DNA of 64,000 nucleotides from Treponema_C sp050320395 (lineage in GTDB: Bacteria > Spirochaetota > Spirochaetia > Treponematales > Treponemataceae): the NCBI RefSeq assembly GCF_050320395.1, contig NZ_CP144459.1, forward strand, positions 930,001 through 994,000, given 5' to 3'. The notes beneath the pieces were generated by a model that worked only from the letters and a program-made list of their open reading frames with translations, had not been told where the DNA came from and ran no database searches. A program made the position numbers and the translations under genes. Shown here piece after piece: positions 53,013 to 61,699 of this stretch (position 1 is its first letter; every line of letters begins with the position of its first letter).

Positions 53013-53830
53013 AGAGCATAGTGCAAAAGATTTATATACTGCTCTTTTAAAATAGGCGGACAGGCTTTGTGCGATTTTTCCGCTTCCGCATCGTAAATCT
53101 GCGATGCCTTTTGTAAAACCGATTCAATATCTTTTTCGGATAGGGGAAGGCGGGAGCCTATGATGGAGTTTTCCATTTCCCGGCTTTTAACCGAAACGGG
53201 TCCGCAAAAGGCCGCGCTCATATCGCCGAGGTAGCCCTTTGAAGTGTCCGCCAAAAAGGCGAATGATACCGAAAGCGGGCTTATTTCATAAGCCGGTCCC
53301 AAGCGGCGGAAGAGGGCGGTTGTCCAATCCTCAACGGGCATGTGTATTTTTGAAAGTAAAAAGCCTTCGGGGACCGAAACGAATTTGGAAAGCGGAATCT
53401 GTATTGTTTCAAGGGCGCTTTTAAATTCCAATTTTGCGTCCATCGCCAAAAGCGGAGCGAATAAACTCATTTTATGGTCGCTTCTGCATGTATTGCCGCC
53501 TATGGTTGCCAAATTCCTGATATTGTGCGAGGCGACCGAAGAAACCGCGTCGTAAAAAAAAGCGGGAATACGTTTTTTACCCAATTCCAAAATGCGGTTT
53601 AAACTGACCGCTGCGCCGAATTCCACATAACGCTCTTTTCTGTCTATGATTTGCAGCTCCGGAATATGTTTTATAAAAAGGGTCGAGCGGGGCAGTTTTA
53701 TTCCCGTTCCGTCAGGGGTTTTTCCGTATGAAGTACATCCTGCCGCCACTTTTAAATCCGGGATATTCTTTAATTGCTGCAATGCTTCCGTTAAAGTCGA
53801 GACAAAAAAGGTATCGGTTTTAGCGTCCAT
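52997..53830 (-). CDS. molybdenum hydroxylase FAD-binding subunit
   Basis: 277 residues from the ATG at 53830 (GGGAG upstream); the frame opens earlier without a ribosome site. FAD-binding domain of the CoxM/XdhB type, with ATIGGNTCRSDHKMSLFAPLLAMDAKLEF and a CO-dehydrogenase-like C-terminal domain. Passes electrons from the iron-sulfur subunit to FAD. The last of three overlapping hydroxylase genes. The N-terminal glycine-rich loop is weaker than usual (VAAGCTSYGKTP). Confidence 0.8.
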   Translation of the reverse strand: MDAKTDTFFVSTLTEALQQLKNIPDLKVAAGCTSYGKTPDGTGIKLPRSTLFIKHIPELQIIDRKERYVEFGAAVSLNRILELGKKRIPAFFYDAVSSVASHNIRNLATIGGNTCRSDHKMSLFAPLLAMDAKLEFKSALETIQIPLSKFVSVPEGFLLSKIHMPVEDWTTALFRRLGPAYEISPLSVSFAFLADTSKGYLGDMSAAFCGPVSVKSREMENSIIGSRLPLSEKDIESVLQKASQIYDAEAEKSHKACPPILKEQYINLLHYALKTLL

Positions 53831-54308
53831 ATTTAATACTCCCGAGGCGTTTTCTGCGTATCTCCGAGGCAAGCATAATCGCATCTGCAAGGGGTTCGTC
53901 TTCCGTACATGAACATGAAAAAGTACGCAAACGTTCCATAATAACGAAGGCTTCGGTTCGGCTGCCCGATTCTATTATTTCATGTGCGGCAAAAATTCTT
54001 CCTGCATTGCAAAAACCGCAGAGTTCTATGCCCGTACTGCGGAATGCCAATTCAATATCGAGGTAATCTTCGGTTTGCATAAAATATTCCAAGGTAATGA
54101 TTTCGGCATCCCGCACCGCCGAAACGGGGATAAGGCACGAAGGAACGGAGCGGCCCTGAATAAAGACCGTACAGGCACCGCACAGTCCCTTGCCGCATCC
54201 GCATTTAACGGAAAAAAAGCCCGCTCTTCTTAAAACGGCGGAAAGCGGTTCTTCCGCTCGGCATTCGGCGTTTAGAGGGTTATGATTTATGTTCAGCCGT
54301 ATGAGCAC
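53820..54308 (-). CDS. molybdenum hydroxylase 2Fe-2S subunit
   Basis: 162 residues. First cluster in a plant-ferredoxin fold: VKCGCGKGLCGACTVF and the following C in VPSCL. Second cluster in a four-helix domain: LCGFCNAGRIFAAHEII and FSCSCTE. This is the CoxS/XdhC layout. It overlaps the FAD gene by 11 bases and the large-subunit gene by 29. Confidence 0.9.
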   Translation of the reverse strand: MLIRLNINHNPLNAECRAEEPLSAVLRRAGFFSVKCGCGKGLCGACTVFIQGRSVPSCLIPVSAVRDAEIITLEYFMQTEDYLDIELAFRSTGIELCGFCNAGRIFAAHEIIESGSRTEAFVIMERLRTFSCSCTEDEPLADAIMLASEIRRKRLGSIKYGR

Positions 54309-56364
54309 TTTCTTCCTCCTTTTCCCTTTCTTTGATACAGGAATACACCGCCTGCGGAGTAAGGGGAAATCGTTCTATTCTTTTTTGCAAAGCCTGGCAT
54401 ACCGCATTTCCTATAGCCGCCGGCAGTACATTGAATACAAGTTCTCCTATTTGTTTCGGTTCGCTATTGCCCGGTATAAAATCTATAAAAATTGCCGGCA
54501 GGGGATTGCTTTGAAATTCTTCCGAGCATGAAAAAAGCCGCCGTATCGATTGGTGTACCGCGAATTCGGCCTTTGAATCATAGAGAATGGTTCCTCCGTC
54601 TATGCTTATCCAAATATTACGAACGATATATGTATAAGTTTTCGGGTTAAGCTCAATCTCCGCCGCCGCTGCCGCCCATGAGGTGGTATAAAAGGGCGTA
54701 CCTTTAAATTCTTCCTGCGACCAGCTGCTTTTTTTTCCGGGGGTGAGACTGCGCTTTACCCGTATCGGGAGCGGCTGACGGAACCTGAGTTTTTGAATTG
54801 CCGCACAACATTTTTTCAGCAATTGTGTCATGACGCTGATATTGCTCATAAGCGTTTCGGGAAGTTCCGTTGCTTCCGATTGAGAAGAGCCGCCGTTTTC
54901 GATTTTTACCGATGCAACGGGAATGCTTAAAAGTTCCGCTGCTATGCTTTTCCAAATATTGGAGACGGTTACCGACGATGCATTTGCATAAATACGGGTA
55001 CTGCCGTCTTTTTCCATACATACTTCCAAGCTTTGACGCAAGGAATTGATTTTTGCTCCTAAAAAACCGCTTCCCTCATATCCGCATGAAAATCCTATAC
55101 CGCGCAGCGGAACGGTTGAAAACAGGTTTTCGCTTTTAAACCCGTTCAGCTTATAGCTCGAGAATTTGCGGTAAAAATCGCTTTTATCCAGTACATTTTG
55201 TATAACGGCCCGTACCGGCTCGGTTTCAATACGGAAGGGAAAGTTTTTTTCCGTTTTTTTTGCCGCAAAGATATTTTTTAAACGTATATCCGCCGAATTC
55301 AATTCGGAGGAACGGGCCAATTCCTGTATTTGCGATTCCATTGCATAAAATCCGTGGTAATCCGCCCACTGCATGGAGGCGGCTCCGCTCGGATTATACG
55401 AGCGGTATGCCCGAGCTTCCACGGTAAAATTCTCCGGTTTGTATATGCTCAAAGAGGTAATTGCCAACCTGTCCAAAAGGGGCGATATAAAGGGATTAAA
55501 GGCTCCCGCATCGACCGAAACGGAAACAAAAGCGCCGGTTATGGTTCCCTCATTGTTGATTGCGGTCTTATGCCTGATTTTTACGGGAAGGGGGCGTTCT
55601 ATATACAGCATTTGTTCGCGCCGTGAAAGGCTCAATAAAACGGAGCGCTTTGTCAATACCGCCGCAAGGGCACACTGAACGCTTAAAACGGTGTTATGCC
55701 AGGGCGCATTCGTTTTTACCGCGGAAAAGAGGGTTTTGTGGAGCTGAATCGAACTTTGTTCTCTGTCCAATACGGCACAAAGATTTTGATACAGATGGGC
55801 CGTCCAGCGGCTTGCCGTATGGACATTCAGCGTTTTCCCCTGTATACGGCAAAAGGCTCCGTCGGTTTCCGAATTTGACGGAAAAAGCAGATTCAATTCG
55901 TAGGTTTTATCCGCCCGTATTTTTGCATTTTTCCATGCCGAATCGAAATTTCCGTATCCGTATCGGCGTTCGGCCAATATGTCTCGGGACGTTTCTTTTT
56001 TTGAGGAAGCAGATGAATCGAAGGCCTGCGTACAGCTTATGTTCAGCTCGCAGGCAATCCGGTGCAGCCTGTAATAATCGGGACCGGTCAGTATGCCGAT
56101 CGGTTCTCCCTCATATGAGATTTTATCCCACGCAAAAACCGGAAATTCGCTACCGAAGGTTCGGATAAGTTTTTCTCCGGGAATATCTTTTGCCGTAAAC
56201 AGGGAGTATCCTTCAGGCAAACCTTCGTGTTTTATATCGCGTATACTGCCGTTTGCTATCGGACTTCTTATGAGTACGGCATACAAAAAGTCGTTTTTTG
56301 CCGTATCGCTGTAAAATGAGGATGATACGTGTATCTTCGATACGGAGGTTTTATCAGTTTTCAT
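54280..56364 (-). CDS. molybdenum hydroxylase large (cofactor) subunit
   Basis: 694 residues. It follows the xanthine dehydrogenase/aldehyde oxidase large-subunit pattern: AKDIPGEKLIRTFG, the Y(E)GEPIGIL segment, QWADYHGFYAMESQIQELAR and the terminal KQIGELVFNVLPAAIGNAV whose Glu should be the catalytic base. The usual GGGFGGK cofactor-binding motif is not seen at its expected place. Substrate unknown. Starts 11 bases inside the aminotransferase gene. Confidence 0.75.
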   Translation of the reverse strand: MKTDKTSVSKIHVSSSFYSDTAKNDFLYAVLIRSPIANGSIRDIKHEGLPEGYSLFTAKDIPGEKLIRTFGSEFPVFAWDKISYEGEPIGILTGPDYYRLHRIACELNISCTQAFDSSASSKKETSRDILAERRYGYGNFDSAWKNAKIRADKTYELNLLFPSNSETDGAFCRIQGKTLNVHTASRWTAHLYQNLCAVLDREQSSIQLHKTLFSAVKTNAPWHNTVLSVQCALAAVLTKRSVLLSLSRREQMLYIERPLPVKIRHKTAINNEGTITGAFVSVSVDAGAFNPFISPLLDRLAITSLSIYKPENFTVEARAYRSYNPSGAASMQWADYHGFYAMESQIQELARSSELNSADIRLKNIFAAKKTEKNFPFRIETEPVRAVIQNVLDKSDFYRKFSSYKLNGFKSENLFSTVPLRGIGFSCGYEGSGFLGAKINSLRQSLEVCMEKDGSTRIYANASSVTVSNIWKSIAAELLSIPVASVKIENGGSSQSEATELPETLMSNISVMTQLLKKCCAAIQKLRFRQPLPIRVKRSLTPGKKSSWSQEEFKGTPFYTTSWAAAAAEIELNPKTYTYIVRNIWISIDGGTILYDSKAEFAVHQSIRRLFSCSEEFQSNPLPAIFIDFIPGNSEPKQIGELVFNVLPAAIGNAVCQALQKRIERFPLTPQAVYSCIKEREKEEESAHTAEHKS

Positions 56365-57541
56365 AATTGTTTTTCCCGATGTCCGTAACGGTTTGAATAA
56401 CCTGCTCTATCATTGCATCATCCATATCGGGCCACAGCGGAAGGCTCAGTGTCGTTTCGTAGAGCTTTTGTGCGTGCGGAAAACTTCGGACGTTCAGTCC
56501 GCAGTGTTTTTTAAAAAAGGTAAAATGAAAATGGGGAATAAAGTGCACGGATATATTAATGCCCCGCTGCTGTAAAAGGGAACCGAATTCGTCACGGTTT
56601 ATAGAAAGTTTTTCTCTGCATATACGCAGTAAATATAAGTGCCATGCGTTTCCCTCACCGTCGGGCGGGCATTCCAAAAAATCGAAGTTTTTAAAAGCTT
56701 CGGTGTACCGAAGAGCGATTTTTTTTCGCTTTTCGCCCAAAATTTGAGCTTTTTTTAACTGCTCGCGGCCGATTGCAGCCAAAATATCGGGCAAATTGCA
56801 TTTAAAGCCCGCTTTTACCACATCATACTTCCATGAAGCGTTTTTTGACGTATAGCGGTCCCAAACCGTACGGTCTATGCCGTGCATACGCATAATCCGT
56901 ACCGCCTCGGCTATTGTATCATTGTTTGTACAAATCATGCCGCCTTCGCCGGTTGTAATCGTTTTGGTGGCATAAAACGAAAAGACACCCGCATCTCCCA
57001 GGGTTCCCGCATAGCCTTGAGCGGTTTTTGAAGGAAATGCATGGGCCGCATCTTCTATTACTTTTACACCGTAAAAATCCGCTATGCGCTTTATTTCAGT
57101 CATATTGCAGGGAAGGCCTCCCATATGAACCGGAACGATGGCGCGTATGGAGCGGTCTTTTTTCAGTTTTTGTTCTATTTGTGCAGGATCTATATTGTAA
57201 CCGTCTTCCTCCGTATCCGCATACACCGCTCCGCCTCCCAAGTGAAAGGCTGTCGTTGCCGTGGAAACAAAGGTGTAGGGCGTAGTCAGTATTTTCGTGC
57301 CCGCCCGTATGCCGCAAGCCGACATAGAAAGCATAAGGCCCGAAGTCGCACTGTTTACCGCCAAGGCGTGTTTACAGCCGACAAAATCGGCAAATTCTTT
57401 TTCGAAAGCCGGGGCTTCCTGTCCCGTTGTAAGCCAGCCGGAGCGCATAACACGCAGTACCGCCTGTTCTTCTTCAGTGCCGATAGAGGGTAAAAAAAAG
57501 GGCACGTTCGGTTCCTGCCCTGAGCGTTCAGATATTGCCAT
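56354..57541 (-). CDS. DegT/DnrJ/EryC1-type sugar aminotransferase
   Basis: 395 residues. PLP enzyme: PFFLPSIGTEEEQAV at the start, CKHALAVNSATSGL, DAAHAFPSK and the PLP-lysine segment FYATKTITTGEGGM. It transfers an amino group to a keto-sugar nucleotide. The dehydratase just upstream makes such a 4-keto sugar, so both probably make an amino-deoxy sugar for a surface glycan. Confidence 0.92.
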   Translation of the reverse strand: MAISERSGQEPNVPFFLPSIGTEEEQAVLRVMRSGWLTTGQEAPAFEKEFADFVGCKHALAVNSATSGLMLSMSACGIRAGTKILTTPYTFVSTATTAFHLGGGAVYADTEEDGYNIDPAQIEQKLKKDRSIRAIVPVHMGGLPCNMTEIKRIADFYGVKVIEDAAHAFPSKTAQGYAGTLGDAGVFSFYATKTITTGEGGMICTNNDTIAEAVRIMRMHGIDRTVWDRYTSKNASWKYDVVKAGFKCNLPDILAAIGREQLKKAQILGEKRKKIALRYTEAFKNFDFLECPPDGEGNAWHLYLLRICREKLSINRDEFGSLLQQRGINISVHFIPHFHFTFFKKHCGLNVRSFPHAQKLYETTLSLPLWPDMDDAMIEQVIQTVTDIGKNNYEN

Positions 57542-59024
57542 TATAGGATTCCTTTAATGAAGGGACTGTCTCCGTTAAAATCTCCAACAGTGCGCTGCGG
57601 CTGCGGTAGAGGTTCGGGGTTCCTGCGACACAGATAGGATACAGCTTTTCCAGTATCTTGTGCAAGGGAAAATCATCGCAAACCGGATGCAATTTGAGGA
57701 TTTTCGGATATTCGGTTTGCAGGGGATGCTCCTGCTGCGTCCACAGGGGTTCTTCCATGCGTTCTCCCGGCCGCAAGCCGATGTAACTTATCCGTACGTC
57801 CTTATCGGGTTCAAGGCCCGAAAATCGGATAAATTGGCGGGCTATTTCTTCTATTTTTATAGGCTCTCCCATATCCAAAAGGTAGGGAGTCGCATTTGAA
57901 CCGACCCCGCCCGCTTTTAAAACAAGGGAGCATGCTTCGGGAATTGTCATAAAATAACGCTTCATTTCAGGGTGCGTTACCGTAAGCGGGCCGCCCGTTT
58001 TTAACTGTTCGGCAAAGAGGGGTAAGATTGAACCTCGCGAGCCGAGTACGTTGCCGAAGCGTACAAACATATAGGCCGCACCTTTTTTTTGTATATCCGG
58101 ATTGTTTTCCCGGAGGGTTTGAGCCGCTTGCAGCACAAGCTTTTCACACAGCATTTTTGATACGCCGTATACCGATACGGGTTCTACCGCCTTATCGGTC
58201 GATATAAGTACAAAGCGTTCGGTTCCGCAGGCAAGTGAGGCGTCCAAGAGGTTTTTGGTTCCGAATACGTTGTTTTCAATAACCGCAACCGGATTTTCTT
58301 CCATAAGCGGTACGTGCTTATAGGCTGCACAGTGAAAAATCACATCGGCCTTTAATTTTGAAAGAATATAAAACATATACTCTCGGTTTTTCAAATCGCC
58401 GATAACGGGGACAATCACCGCTTTTTCGCCGACTCCTTCTTTTTGCAGTATATGCAGTTCCTTATCGATTTGATAAATCGAATTTTCTCCGTGTCCGAAT
58501 AAATACAGCCGCTGCGCCCCTCCCGAAAGCAGTTGACGGGCAAGCTCCGAACCGATTGAACCTCCTGCTCCCGTTATAAGAACACGTTTTCCGCGTAAAT
58601 ATGCCAGGCTTTCTTTGAGGGAGAGGGTAACCGGCGTACGTCCCAGGACATCGAGGGGGTCTATTTCACGGGCTTGAATAAGGTGGGCCGTTCCGTCCAC
58701 TATCTGCGATATTGCAGGCAGTATTTTTATGCGGCTGAAACCGGCGCGGGAAAGGCTTTCGTATATCGATTTTATGCGCTCTTTCGGGGCCGAGGGCATT
58801 GCGATAATAGCTTCATCGCGGTCGGCATGCCGTAAAAACGAAATAAACTCGTCGACGGGACCCAAGACGGGAATTCCGTCTATTTTTTTTCCGATAAGTT
58901 CCGGGTCGTCATCGATAAAGGCGGCCGTTTTACCGAAAATCTTTTTTCTGCCTATCTCGGCGGCAATCATTTGACCCGCAAAGCCCGCTCCGATAATGTA
59001 AATAAATTGTTCACTGCGGTTCAT
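57528..59024 (-). CDS. UDP-sugar 4,6-dehydratase (PglF/FlaA1/CapD-like), soluble form
   Basis: 498 residues. N-terminal Rossmann domain (YIIGAGFAGQMIAAEI) and a second SDR domain (LITGAGGSIGSELARQLL, FHCAAYKHVPLMEENP, ISTDKAVEPVSVYGVSKMLCEK). Y and K of the YGVSK motif are the catalytic pair. Unlike PglF/CapD proteins, which start with membrane segments, it lacks them and begins directly with the Rossmann domain. Overlaps the NusG-like gene by 14 bases. Confidence 0.9.
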   Translation of the reverse strand: MNRSEQFIYIIGAGFAGQMIAAEIGRKKIFGKTAAFIDDDPELIGKKIDGIPVLGPVDEFISFLRHADRDEAIIAMPSAPKERIKSIYESLSRAGFSRIKILPAISQIVDGTAHLIQAREIDPLDVLGRTPVTLSLKESLAYLRGKRVLITGAGGSIGSELARQLLSGGAQRLYLFGHGENSIYQIDKELHILQKEGVGEKAVIVPVIGDLKNREYMFYILSKLKADVIFHCAAYKHVPLMEENPVAVIENNVFGTKNLLDASLACGTERFVLISTDKAVEPVSVYGVSKMLCEKLVLQAAQTLRENNPDIQKKGAAYMFVRFGNVLGSRGSILPLFAEQLKTGGPLTVTHPEMKRYFMTIPEACSLVLKAGGVGSNATPYLLDMGEPIKIEEIARQFIRFSGLEPDKDVRISYIGLRPGERMEEPLWTQQEHPLQTEYPKILKLHPVCDDFPLHKILEKLYPICVAGTPNLYRSRSALLEILTETVPSLKESYNGNI

Positions 59025-59544
59025 TTCGGCTTTCCTCCAAAATATCGAAGGCTAAATCGATTAAAAAATGCTCGTTTGCAAAATCAAGGGCTATTTTTGC
59101 TCTTTTTTTGCGTTTATCGACCTTTACTATTAAACCTTCCAAGCCCTGCATGGGGCCCGATTTTACGACAATGCGGTCGTTTTCATCAAAACCGACCTCG
59201 GATGTTTCGGCAATACCGCCGAATTGTAAAAAATGACGTAAAATCGTTAAATCGCGTCCTTCGATGGCCGTAATGTCGCGGTTGTTTTTTAGAAAACGGG
59301 TAAAGTCCTTTGTTCCGCGCATGATATTGAAAAGCTGGGGATCTATTGCTTCGGCGGACACGAATATATAGCCGGGAAAAATCGGTCGTATTTCATGAGT
59401 CGTTTTTCCCATACGGCGCACGGCAAGTTTGCGTTTCGGAAAAAAGAATTCCTGTTTATCTTGTCGAAAATGAAGATAGCCGCTTACTCTTTCAATATAT
59501 GCATCTTCTTTTAAAGTTCGCACCTGCACCGCAAAATATTTCAT
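59011..59544 (-). CDS. NusG paralogue (LoaP/RfaH/UpxY-like antitermination factor)
   Basis: 177 residues. NGN domain (MKYFAVQVRTLKEDAYIERV; FFPKRKLAVRRMGKTTHEIRPIFPGYIFV) and a KOW domain (VVKSGPMQGLEGLIVKVDKRKKRAKIAL). Such paralogues travel with RNA polymerase on a specific long operon and prevent early termination. It is the first gene of a six-gene operon whose product it may support. The house-keeping nusG is not in the window. Confidence 0.88.
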   Translation of the reverse strand: MKYFAVQVRTLKEDAYIERVSGYLHFRQDKQEFFFPKRKLAVRRMGKTTHEIRPIFPGYIFVSAEAIDPQLFNIMRGTKDFTRFLKNNRDITAIEGRDLTILRHFLQFGGIAETSEVGFDENDRIVVKSGPMQGLEGLIVKVDKRKKRAKIALDFANEHFLIDLAFDILEESRNEPQ

Positions 59545-59555
59545 AGGATTTTTTT

Positions 59556-59584
59556 ATCATACCATAAGACGCTTGTTTCTTCAA
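59556..59584 (-). promoter_or_regulatory. promoter of the NusG-paralogue operon
   Basis: TTGAAG (59579-59584), 17-base spacer, TATGAT (59556-59561), 11 bases before the ATG. The mRNA leader would be about five bases. Confidence 0.6.
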
Positions 59585-59673
59585 TCGCAGATGCTTTTTT
59601 TGCTAAATACCGGAGAAAAAAAACCGACAATATAAAGAGGATAGTTTCAAACAATTATTCTTTATTGGAGGGG

Positions 59674-60189
59674 ATGTTGAAAAGGGCAGTACATCTTTTT
59701 GTTTTATCGTTTTTTTTGACCGTGCCGGCATGTGTATCCGCTTCTTCCGTAAGCATCTTTATGTGTCAAAAAAATTCCGATGTCGAGGCCCTGAGAGCTT
59801 CGACGCTGATGATTGAAAGCGGCATACTTGAAACTTTGTTTGACCGCGGCCATATTGTTTCAAGCGGAGAACCGGCAGTGTTTGATTCCGATATTCAGGA
59901 AGCCGCTCAAAAGGCTCTTAAAAGCAGTGCCGAAGGTTTTTTTGAATTCATGGTACAAATCAATGTTACCTATAAGGATAAAATGCCTGAAAATCCGGCA
60001 AAAATCGTTTTTGACGATATAGAAAATGTCGATTGGCGCATTGTACGGGTACGGAATAACCGCGATATTCAGGAAAAAAGGAATATCATTCCCGCAAAAT
60101 TTGAAAATGAAAACGATACGCAGGCGCTCAGGCGTTTTGCTCAGGAGCTCGGCTATGCCGTTGCCAATGTAATACAAGGGATACGTTAA
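59674..60189 (+). CDS. exported protein of unknown function
   Basis: 171 residues from the ATG at 59674; TTG at 59677 has better spacing from GGAGG (59667-59671), so the start may be either. Signal peptide (hydrophobic to about residue 20, ending VPACVSAS; the Cys is not followed by a clear lipobox). No known domain. The next gene starts 10 bases after. Confidence 0.65.
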   Translation: MLKRAVHLFVLSFFLTVPACVSASSVSIFMCQKNSDVEALRASTLMIESGILETLFDRGHIVSSGEPAVFDSDIQEAAQKALKSSAEGFFEFMVQINVTYKDKMPENPAKIVFDDIENVDWRIVRVRNNRDIQEKRNIIPAKFENENDTQALRRFAQELGYAVANVIQGIR

Positions 60190-60198
60190 GGGGTTAGT

Positions 60199-61632
60199 AT
60201 GACAAAAAATATCGCTGTAAAAATAAGCATTATCATAGCCGCCGTGCTGTTTGTAAGCGCTTCAAAGCCTTCTTTGGACGGACGGGCTCTTGTGGCTTCT
60301 CCGGGAGAACTTCCGCCGGGTTTATATGTTAAAACTGCAGCCTTTTTACCCGGAGATACCGTGTTAATTACCAATCCTGCGGCAAAAGTGAGCATTGAAG
60401 CTTTGGTTTTCGGAACTTTCAGTCCTTCCGAAGGCGTTGCCGTCGTGTTGTCCCCCGAAGCCGCCGATATCCTTTTTATTGTCAAGGATTCAAACAGTAT
60501 TGTGCAGCTTACAAAAAACGGAAGAGACACGGAACGTTCCGTTTTGGCAAAAGCCTTTGATGCCCTTCCTCAAGCCGACCCGGCCGCAAAAAATGGAGAC
60601 GATTCGGTTTTATATGAAGAGTATGTAAAAGCGGAAGCCGATCCGGTACAGGAGCTTCCGTCCGAAGCGGCAGACCCGGCCGAAGACAGGGATACGGCAT
60701 CCGAAAGCGCCTCCCATACCGTCTTTGAAAGCTCTGAAGCGGCGGTTGTTGAACCGGTTCCCGAACCTGCAGTCGAAAAACAGGAAGCTTTTGCCGAACC
60801 CTCTGCAGAAATTGCTGCGGAAGGTGAAAAAAGCGTTTTTACTCCCTTTGCGGATAAGGACGAAACGGATACAAAGCATATTGAAATTGCCGAAACGGCG
60901 CAAAAAGCGGATGAAGAAGAAACGGAGGTTGTCCCGCCTGCCGAGGAGGTTTTCCAAACCGTGTATGATGAGCCCCTTGTTGAAACTCCGCTTGTTGCGG
61001 CTGCCGGCGATACTTTGACTGAAAAAACGGAGAACGGGCCGGAACTTGTACAGGAGCCTGAACCGGAGCTTTATGCCGAAGATGCAGTTTCTCAGCCTGA
61101 GGCAAGCGAAGTCGCAGCGGAACCCGAACCCGACGAGGCCGAATCGGAACCTGAACTTGTGCGGAAGACGGAATTTGAGCTTGAGCCCAACATTCTCATA
61201 GCGGCTGAAGAAAAGCCCCCCGTTTTTGAAGATGAGGGCGAGTCGGTAACGGCCGATGTATCCTCCGCCGAAGAAAGTGTTTTACCCGATTATTTTACCT
61301 ATTCCGATGAAACCGAGGTTCTCTTTGCCGAAAAGCCCGTGTACGGTGAGCCGGCCGACCCCGATACGGAGCCATACCTTATAGACAGTCTTTCGGCTCT
61401 CGGGGCGGGAAGCTATTGCATTCAGCTTGCAACCTATAAAAGCAAGGCATATATAGCCGAGATTATAGAAAAATATGCGGATAAATATCCGGTGAAACTC
61501 CTTCAATCCGAAAAGGTACCCGAAGCTTATCAGGTTCTTATCGGACCTCTGAATAAGGACGAATATCCCGTTATCTTAAAACGCTTTGTTTCACGCGGCT
61601 TTAAAGACGCCTTTTTACGCACAGTGCGCTGA
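60199..61632 (+). CDS. SPOR-domain envelope protein with long acidic repeat
   Basis: 477 residues. N-terminal membrane anchor or signal (about 5-22), then a beta-rich region (residues about 25-110), a long acidic stretch rich in Glu, Pro, Ala and Val (about 130-390), and a C-terminal SPOR-like domain (SYCIQLATYKSKAYIAEIIEKYADKYP and VLIGPLNKDEYPVI) that binds glycan strands without stem peptides at division sites. The acidic stretch is a probable periplasmic spacer. Confidence 0.82.
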   Translation: MTKNIAVKISIIIAAVLFVSASKPSLDGRALVASPGELPPGLYVKTAAFLPGDTVLITNPAAKVSIEALVFGTFSPSEGVAVVLSPEAADILFIVKDSNSIVQLTKNGRDTERSVLAKAFDALPQADPAAKNGDDSVLYEEYVKAEADPVQELPSEAADPAEDRDTASESASHTVFESSEAAVVEPVPEPAVEKQEAFAEPSAEIAAEGEKSVFTPFADKDETDTKHIEIAETAQKADEEETEVVPPAEEVFQTVYDEPLVETPLVAAAGDTLTEKTENGPELVQEPEPELYAEDAVSQPEASEVAAEPEPDEAESEPELVRKTEFELEPNILIAAEEKPPVFEDEGESVTADVSSAEESVLPDYFTYSDETEVLFAEKPVYGEPADPDTEPYLIDSLSALGAGSYCIQLATYKSKAYIAEIIEKYADKYPVKLLQSEKVPEAYQVLIGPLNKDEYPVILKRFVSRGFKDAFLRTVR

Positions 61633-61654
61633 TTTTTTGTTCCTTTAATTTTTC

Positions 61655-61693
61655 CTGCATACTCTGCACCGAATCCGGATGCGGAGTATGCAG
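61655..61693. repeat. strong hairpin between convergent genes
   Basis: A 10-bp perfect stem (61655-61664 with 61684-61693) with extra inner pairing, between the SPOR gene and glgC. No T run follows the 3' arm on either strand, so it is an unusual terminator or an mRNA-end stabiliser. Confidence 0.55.
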
Positions 61694-61699
61694 AGAATA

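Noticed and set aside
61655..61693. Hairpin as a standard terminator of glgC
   Set aside because: No T run follows the 3' arm on either strand; kept only as a hairpin.
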